Shown one piece after another: positions 6,840 through 6,897 of a stretch of 6,897 bases of DNA. Where the stretch lies: contig JBEKEX010000144.1 in NCBI GenBank assembly GCA_050013615.1, positions 1 to 6,897 on the forward strand, in the 5' to 3' direction. The notes beneath the pieces were generated by a model. It worked only from the letters and a program-made list of their open reading frames with translations, had not been told where the DNA came from and did not search any database. Position 1 is the first letter of the stretch; the number at the start of each line of letters is the position of its first letter. The translations under genes were made by a program, and so were the position numbers. The DNA is from JBEKEX01 sp050013615. Its GTDB lineage: Bacteria > Chloroflexota > Anaerolineae > Anaerolineales > Anaerolineaceae.

Positions 6840-6897
6840 ATGAACATTTATGTAGGGAATCTGTCGTTCCAGGCGAGCGAAGACGATGTTCGCCAGG
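6840..6897 (+). CDS. 5' end of an RRM-type RNA-binding protein, cut by the window edge
   Basis: The 19 visible codons read MNIYVGNLSFQASEDDVRQ. IYVGNL (residues 3-8) is the RNP2 strand of an RNA recognition motif, and the following SFQASEDDVRQ matches the usual turn and first helix (family pattern LxxxxTEDDLRxxF). Small single-RRM proteins that begin this way are common in Cyanobacteria, Chloroflexota and some other bacteria; they are typically 80-120 aa, bind RNA in the cytoplasm and are in some cases induced by cold. Which applies here cannot be seen. The gene is divergent from the C39-like gene and has its own promoter and a strong Shine-Dalgarno sequence. The family call rests on a short but very characteristic N-terminus; the RNP1 motif lies beyond the window. 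Confidence 0.85.
   Translation, partial: MNIYVGNLSFQASEDDVRQ

Overview
The window holds a compact run of bacterial genes on the minus strand and the first codons of a gene on the plus strand. The GC content is fairly high, spacers are short, and the DNA opposite the genes carries long spurious open frames, as is usual in GC-rich DNA. The gene set suggests an environmental Chloroflexota bacterium (Anaerolineae-like): a short SbcC whose N-terminus reads SGFLSYDQAVDLDFTGFDL, a membrane-anchored C39-type protease with a Thr/Pro-rich linker and TPRs, and a small RRM protein. This placement is inferred from protein style and was not tested against a database.

Reading the minus strand in its direction of transcription, from high to low coordinates: a membrane-anchored C39-like cysteine peptidase with C-terminal TPRs (6707-5397); a 73-nt spacer with a GC-rich hairpin; the nuclease subunit SbcD/Mre11 (5323-4046); a 61-nt AT-rich spacer with a TATAAT box; a CNNM/DUF21-CBS-CorC_HlyC membrane protein (3984-2656); the ATPase subunit SbcC/Rad50 (2619-55); and the first 19 codons of an unidentified gene whose ATG overlaps the sbcC stop as ATGA (58-1). 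On the plus strand a gene for an RRM-type RNA-binding protein starts at 6840 and runs off the window. It has a convincing sigma70-type promoter and a Shine-Dalgarno sequence in the 132-nt divergent spacer.

SbcC and SbcD should form the SbcCD (Rad50-Mre11) complex. This complex opens hairpins and processes blocked DNA ends during repair and replication. All expected motifs of both subunits are intact: Walker A, Q-loop, zinc hook CxxC, signature, Walker B and H-loop in SbcC, and the metal-ligand set in SbcD. The unusual point of layout is that a CorC-type membrane protein gene separates the two subunits. I see no tRNA, rRNA, CRISPR array, insertion sequence or phage gene, and no strong evidence for a previously undescribed system. 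The more interesting items are the gene order, the surface C39-TPR protein and the two intergenic structures.
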